Below, piece after piece: positions 5,008-8,096 of a DNA stretch of 8,096 bases. The translations under genes and the position numbers were made by a program. Source of the DNA: JAOAJF01 sp046295675 (GTDB taxonomy: Archaea; Micrarchaeota; Micrarchaeia; Anstonellales; Anstonellaceae). Each line of letters begins with the position of its first letter. Position 1 is the first letter of the stretch. The DNA is taken from assembly GCA_046295675.1 (NCBI GenBank), contig JBKBMW010000033.1:1-8096 (forward strand), written 5' to 3'. The notes beneath the pieces were generated by a model. That model ran no database searches and was not told where the DNA came from. It was given only the letters and a program-made list of their open reading frames with translations.

Positions 5008-5601
5008 ATGGTTAAAGAAAAAGTAAAACAAAAATCAGTTTTTGAACTAGTAGAACAATACTTGTATGAAACCCCAATTTTGTTTTTTTATGCCTCAGAG
5101 GGGATTTTAAATATTTCTGCCTTGGCTAAAAAAATAAAAAATGATCTTGATATAAACAAATCTGACGAGGCAGTAATGATTAGTTTATATAGAATCTTGG
5201 AAAAACAAAAAAGATCCATTAAAGTAGAAGAAGTAAAACATATAATAAAAAATAGTATTGTAAACATATATAGTGATTATGCAGTTTTAGTTGCAGATAT
5301 AAAACAAGATATAAAGGCAAAAAATCTAATAGAATTTTCAAGTACACAAGTAGCAATTGGCGAAAAAAAGGAACTGGAAAGATATAAACATAAAGCAAAG
5401 TATTACCAGGATAATTTAGGATTAATTGAATTCAAACACAAAAAGAATATAGAAAATATTCCAGGGGTGTTGTTTTACATTCTTTCTATTTTTTACCAAT
5501 ATTCTATTAGCATAATTGAGATATTTTCAGTGTGGGATAGTACTTATATACTAATAGAAAAAAAAGATATAAATAAAGTAGTACAGATGTATTTTAATTA
5601 G
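5008..5601 (+). CDS. ACT-like domain protein with N-terminal helical domain
   Basis: The 197-aa protein has two parts. Residues 9-70 are helical and contain ILNISALAKKIKNDL (33-47), resembling a conserved archaeal helix-turn-helix-like region that reads roughly 'INYSALA-x-x-I'. Residues 84-115 form beta strands (IVNIYSDYAVLVADI). Residues 137-197 look like an ACT fold: LGLIEFKH, then NIPGVLFYIL-like residues at 150-159, then SIIEIFSVWDSTYILIEKKD. ACT domains bind small ligands, usually amino acids, and control enzymes or transcription. No enzyme domain is attached, so a ligand-sensing regulator is the likeliest role, but this is inference and the ligand is unknown. The gene is divergent from the 73-aa gene and converges with sepF, leaving a 30-bp gap. 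Family membership is recalled from archaeal ACT-domain proteins of the same layout; I have no gene name for it. Confidence 0.6.
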   Translation: MVKEKVKQKSVFELVEQYLYETPILFFYASEGILNISALAKKIKNDLDINKSDEAVMISLYRILEKQKRSIKVEEVKHIIKNSIVNIYSDYAVLVADIKQDIKAKNLIEFSSTQVAIGEKKELERYKHKAKYYQDNLGLIEFKHKKNIENIPGVLFYILSIFYQYSISIIEIFSVWDSTYILIEKKDINKVVQMYFN

Positions 5602-5631
5602 TTTATTGTTTTTGATTGAGGTTAGTTATTT

Positions 5632-6006
5632 TTATTTCTTCTTTGCTTTCACAATCTTTACTTTAGAAGGAGTTACAAGAATTCTGCTATCATCTATTCT
5701 TGCAATATCTCCATTTATTTTCACAACGTGGCTTTTTAAGTTGTCAACAATCATTTTTAGTTTTGCTTCATTTCTTTTTAAACTTGATATATTTAAAAGA
5801 AGAATGTTTTTTTGCTTAAGCTCATCTAAAATTAGATTTATATCTTGCTCTGATTCTAAAGAGATTGGTTTAACATAAAAATCAGCTGCTTCATGTAGGA
5901 CATCCACATTCTCCATCTCAGCACTGTCCATAAAATCCTCAATTTTTTCTATTTCTGTGCTTTTTGATAGCCCGAGCGTTTTTGATATTTCATCTAACAA
6001 GCCCAT
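5632..6006 (-). CDS. sepF: SepF-like cell-division protein (FtsZ membrane anchor)
   Basis: From ATG 6004-6006 the protein is 124 aa. Residues 1-13 (MGLLDEISKTLGL) resemble the short amphipathic membrane-targeting helix that opens archaeal SepF. A linker follows, and residues 43-116 form the SepF core (DUF552): FYVKPISLESEQDINLILDE, KNILLLNISSL, a long helix, VVKINGDIARIDDSRILVTP. The Gly-Asp turn (99-100) and the final strand are family hallmarks. In archaea SepF binds FtsZ and tethers the division ring to the membrane. A GTG nine bases upstream (6015) is in frame, but it lies inside the GAGGTG Shine-Dalgarno (6013-6018), which is spaced six bases from ATG 6006, so the shorter form is preferred. 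No ftsZ is in the window. The gene is divergent from orc1/cdc6. Confidence 0.85.
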   Translation of the reverse strand: MGLLDEISKTLGLSKSTEIEKIEDFMDSAEMENVDVLHEAADFYVKPISLESEQDINLILDELKQKNILLLNISSLKRNEAKLKMIVDNLKSHVVKINGDIARIDDSRILVTPSKVKIVKAKKK

Positions 6007-6012
6007 CCATGA

Positions 6013-6018
6013 CACCTC
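6013..6018 (-). promoter_or_regulatory. Shine-Dalgarno deciding the sepF start
   Basis: GAGGTG on the minus strand lies six bases upstream of ATG 6006, an ideal spacing. Its own GTG could be read as an earlier start, so this site selects the ATG. Confidence 0.7.
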
Positions 6019-6030
6019 TAAAAATATTTT

Positions 6031-6045
6031 TTAATATAAAAATAA
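6031..6045 (-). promoter_or_regulatory. Candidate TATA box of sepF
   Basis: The minus strand reads TTTTTATATTAA. It would put the transcript start near 6013-6017, leaving the Shine-Dalgarno at the extreme 5' end. A second weak box, TATTAA near 6056-6062, would give a longer leader. Confidence 0.4.
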
Positions 6046-6087
6046 GAAAGAAAGAATTAATAAGGTTTTGTATTGCAAAAACTAAAC

Positions 6088-6100
6088 TTTTTTTAAATAG
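6088..6100 (+). promoter_or_regulatory. TATA box of orc1/cdc6
   Basis: TTTTTTTAAATAG, with TTTAAATA centred about 25 nt before the ATG at 6120, predicts a leaderless mRNA. No Shine-Dalgarno is present upstream. The 113-bp gap to sepF is almost all A/T; I find no recognisable origin recognition box in it. Confidence 0.6.
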
Positions 6101-6119
6101 TTGATAGATAAATATTAAT

Positions 6120-7379
6120 ATGCCAACCTTGCCAACCTTTGATGAGATTCTTTTATCGCCTTCCGTTTTTTTGAATAGGGATGTTTTATCCCCACATTTT
6201 GTTCCAGATTTTCTCCCTTATAGGGAGAAGGAAATAGAGAAGATAATGCATGCTGTTGCCCCTGCTCTTGAGAACCAACGACCAAAAAATCTTTTTTTAT
6301 ATGGAAAGACTGGAACTGGAAAAACCTGCACAGTAAAAAAAGTTATGAATGATTTTAGACAAAAAAGTCCGGCTGAACAAGATATATACATAAATTGTAG
6401 GATGTATAATTCTAGATATAGAGTAATGCAGAAGATAGCAAAAAAATTTATACCAGAATTAGATAAAAGCGGTTTTGGAATCTCTCATTTTTATGAAAAA
6501 TTATTAGAGTATATTCAAACCCCATACCAGGATAATAAAACAAAGAGGATAATTGCTGTTTTGGACGAGATAGACATGGTGAAAGATTTAGATGAATTGA
6601 TGTACACCCTTACCAGAATGAATGATGAAATAAGTTCTGGCTCAATTTCAATAATTGGAATAACAAATAAACTTTCTTTTAAAGATGCCTTAGATCCAAG
6701 AAGCAAATCCTCCTTATGCGAAACTGAAATTATTTTTACCCCGTACAATAATGAACAATTAAGAGAGATACTTTCCCAGCGAGTAAAGAGTGGTTTTGTA
6801 GAGGGAACAGTGCATGAATCTGCAGTAAATTTAGCAGCAGCTATTGCTGCTCAAGAAACAGGAGATGCACGCTATGCCTTAAAACTTCTTTTAAAAGCAG
6901 GTGAGATAGCAGATGAAAAAAAACTTTTTTTAGTAACTGATCAAGAAGTGGAAGAGGCAAGAAGAAATGTAGATATAGCCCTTGCAAGCGAAGTAATAAC
7001 CACCCTTCCAAAACATCAACAATTGGTTTTATTGGCTGTTTGTAATTTATATATTAATTCTGGAGGATATCAAAAGTTAAATCAAGAAGGAACTTTTGGA
7101 GAAAACAACCTTTTAAGTGGAGAGGTCTATGAGGAATATTCAAGGATTTGCAGAAAATTAAAAAGAGTGCCAAGATCTGCAAGATGGTATAGAGAATATT
7201 TAAATGAACTTGAAATGTTAGGCTTAATTACTACAATAGAATCTTCAAAAGGAATGAGAGGGCATACTAGATTTATAAAACCAGGATATGATGCTCAACA
7301 GATGATCCAGATTTTGATAAATCCGAATGGAGAAAATAAAAAACAATCTAATTTTGAGATTAGTGATGGAAGGATTTAA
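6120..7379 (+). CDS. cdc6: Orc1/Cdc6-family replication initiator
   Basis: The 419-aa protein is an AAA+ ATPase that binds the replication origin and helps load the MCM helicase. Residues 31-43 (FLPYREKEIEKIM) are the typical entry to the AAA+ domain. Walker A is GKTGTGKT (62-69). Walker B is IIAVLDEID (144-152). Sensor 1 is at GITN (180-183). LDPRSKSSL (191-199) precedes the FTPYN strand (206-210). Sensor 2 is GDARYAL (248-254, Arg251). The C-terminal part (about 285-400) has the winged-helix features that contact DNA, including RSARWYREYLNELEMLGLI and a GHTRFIKPG wing-like strand. The length is normal for archaeal Orc1/Cdc6. The start is a leaderless ATG. The first codons contain a tandem 9-bp repeat (PTLPTF). 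It is divergent from sepF and followed 26 bp later by the HD gene. Confidence 0.95.
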   Translation: MPTLPTFDEILLSPSVFLNRDVLSPHFVPDFLPYREKEIEKIMHAVAPALENQRPKNLFLYGKTGTGKTCTVKKVMNDFRQKSPAEQDIYINCRMYNSRYRVMQKIAKKFIPELDKSGFGISHFYEKLLEYIQTPYQDNKTKRIIAVLDEIDMVKDLDELMYTLTRMNDEISSGSISIIGITNKLSFKDALDPRSKSSLCETEIIFTPYNNEQLREILSQRVKSGFVEGTVHESAVNLAAAIAAQETGDARYALKLLLKAGEIADEKKLFLVTDQEVEEARRNVDIALASEVITTLPKHQQLVLLAVCNLYINSGGYQKLNQEGTFGENNLLSGEVYEEYSRICRKLKRVPRSARWYREYLNELEMLGLITTIESSKGMRGHTRFIKPGYDAQQMIQILINPNGENKKQSNFEISDGRI

Positions 7380-7383
7380 ATTA
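7375..7383 (+). promoter_or_regulatory. Candidate TATA box of the HD-domain gene
   Basis: TTTAAATTA overlaps the cdc6 stop codon and is centred about 26 nt before ATG 7406. This would allow a leaderless transcript independent of cdc6. Readthrough from cdc6 is equally possible. Confidence 0.4.
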
Positions 7384-7405
7384 AGGCTAAATTGTGATTG
7401 GAAAA

Positions 7406-7987
7406 ATGGAACAAACAAAAAAGGCGATATATTTTTTAAATCAATTACAAATGCTAAAGAATACTTCTAGAACCGGCTGGTTAACTATTTTGGCACCAGA
7501 TGAATCTGTTGCAGAGCATACTTATAGAACAGCAATGATAGGATTGTTAATTGCAAAAATGTTAAATCTAAAAAAAGAACAACAACTTGAGGTAGTAGTT
7601 GGTTGCCTTCTCCATGATATTGAGGAGTGTTATATTGGTGATCTGCACAAAATAGCACAAAATTATTTAAAAACAGATAAAAGAAAATTACAAAAAAAAC
7701 TTTTAGACGAACTTCCAAAAGAACTAAAAGAGGATTATAAAAAGTTCTTAAATCCAAAAAATAAAGAAAATAAGAAGATTAAAGAGATTATAATGGATGC
7801 TGATAGACTAGAGTGTGCTTTAACTGCAAAATATTATTTGGATTTAGGTTATAAAACTGAGGACTGGATAAAAAATAGTTCGGCTTTATTGAATACAGAT
7901 ATAGCAAAAAACCTTTTAGAAGAGATAAATAGAATAAAAACAATAGAATGGATTAAAGAAAATAAAAAAGCAGATAAAAAAGGATAA
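7406..7987 (+). CDS. HD-domain phosphohydrolase (YfbR/HDDC2-like)
   Basis: From ATG 7406 the protein is 193 aa. It contains the family entry RTGW (22-25), SVAEHTYR (34-41, metal ligand His38), LLHDIEECYIGDL (68-80, ligands His70-Asp71) and the last ligand Asp in DADRLE (131-136, probably Asp133). This H...HD...D set with AEH and GDL is that of the YfbR/HDDC2 branch, metal-dependent 5'-nucleotidases acting on (deoxy)nucleoside monophosphates. A nucleotide-pool role is therefore likely but the substrate is not proven. A GTG at 7394 is in frame; ATG 7406 is preferred because GTGAT (7394-7398) can serve as its Shine-Dalgarno, a TATA box sits 26 nt upstream, and homologues begin just before the R-x-GW motif. 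The C-terminus is lysine-rich. It lies directly after cdc6 and may be co-transcribed with it. Confidence 0.85.
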   Translation: MEQTKKAIYFLNQLQMLKNTSRTGWLTILAPDESVAEHTYRTAMIGLLIAKMLNLKKEQQLEVVVGCLLHDIEECYIGDLHKIAQNYLKTDKRKLQKKLLDELPKELKEDYKKFLNPKNKENKKIKEIIMDADRLECALTAKYYLDLGYKTEDWIKNSSALLNTDIAKNLLEEINRIKTIEWIKENKKADKKG

Positions 7988-7995
7988 GGGAAGGA

Positions 7996-8096
7996 TTAGA
8001 CAAAAAAATATTTAACATTTAAATCCTTCAAAATTGTTAAGACTTTTTCTTTTTGGTTTTTATCTAATCCTTTCTTATCAAGCAAAGCCCCTTCGA
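7996..8096 (-). CDS. C-terminal end of an unidentified gene
   Basis: An open minus-strand frame enters from beyond the window and stops at TAA (7996-7998), leaving 32 readable residues: EGALLDKKGLDKNQKEK, then VLTILKDLNVKYFFV. The pattern (a charged helix, then L-x-x-L-x-V-K-Y) looks like a genuine protein C-terminus with normal codon use for this genome. It is too short to assign a family. It converges with the HD-domain gene, with 8 bp between stop codons, which fits the compact layout of the window. Confidence 0.5.
   Translation of the reverse strand, partial: EGALLDKKGLDKNQKEKVLTILKDLNVKYFFV

Noticed and set aside
6007..6119. Replication origin with ORB or mini-ORB repeats upstream of cdc6
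   Set aside because: The spacer is A/T-rich but contains none of the G/C-bearing inverted ORB-type repeats. I report only the gene arrangement, not an origin feature.
1..8096. CRISPR array, insertion sequence, toxin-antitoxin or defence genes
   Set aside because: No spaced direct repeats, transposase motifs, terminal inverted repeats or recognisable toxin/defence domains were seen on either strand.

Overview
This 8.1 kb window is a compact, very AT-rich stretch of archaeal chromosome. The archaeal assignment rests on an Orc1/Cdc6 replication initiator, a 7S-type SRP RNA with an Alu-like 5' domain, an archaeal-type SepF, an Mtq2/HemK-type release-factor methylase, and a tRNA-Ser gene without encoded CCA. 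Many genes also have TATA boxes about 25 nt upstream of the start codon, as expected for leaderless mRNAs. Short proteins, short intergenic gaps, the strong A/T bias and the methyltransferase type at 3802-4635 would suit a DPANN-type lineage (Pacearchaeota/Woesearchaeota-like), but that placement is inference.

Layout. Positions 1-200 hold the 3' end of a metallo-beta-lactamase-fold hydrolase (+), converging on a small MGMT/alkyltransferase-like gene (-) that lacks any cysteine. A 59-bp divergent promoter region separates that gene from tRNA-Ser(GCU) (+, 685-770). A Yip1-like membrane protein (-) follows. A second divergent promoter region then drives the SRP RNA (+, about 1602-1879). Only 23 nt later comes a tightly packed three-gene run (+): TsaC/Sua5 (t6A synthesis), a HemK/Mtq2-like glutamine methylase and a TrmJ-like tRNA 2'-O-methyltransferase. 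Converging on it is a two-gene unit on the minus strand: an unrecognised 73-aa protein with a very strong Shine-Dalgarno, overlapping by ATGA with a SAM methyltransferase. An ACT-domain protein (+) converges with sepF (-). sepF is divergent from orc1/cdc6 (+), which is followed by an HD-domain phosphohydrolase (+). The last 101 bases carry the 3' end of an unidentified minus-strand gene. No stretch over 300 bases lacks a gene; the largest gap is 4854-5007.

How the genes fit together. The central block is about making and delivering proteins: SRP RNA for membrane targeting, two anticodon-loop modification enzymes (positions 37 and 32) and release-factor methylation. The right side pairs a cell-division membrane anchor (SepF) with a replication initiator (Orc1/Cdc6) across a 113-bp AT-rich spacer, plus a probable nucleotide-pool HD hydrolase.

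I see no mobile element, CRISPR array or defence cassette. The most unusual signal is in the SRP RNA: hand-folding runs helix 5 straight into helix 8, with no room for helix 6, the SRP19-binding arm usual in archaea. Also worth a look are the 73-aa/methyltransferase pair and the cysteine-free alkyltransferase-like protein.
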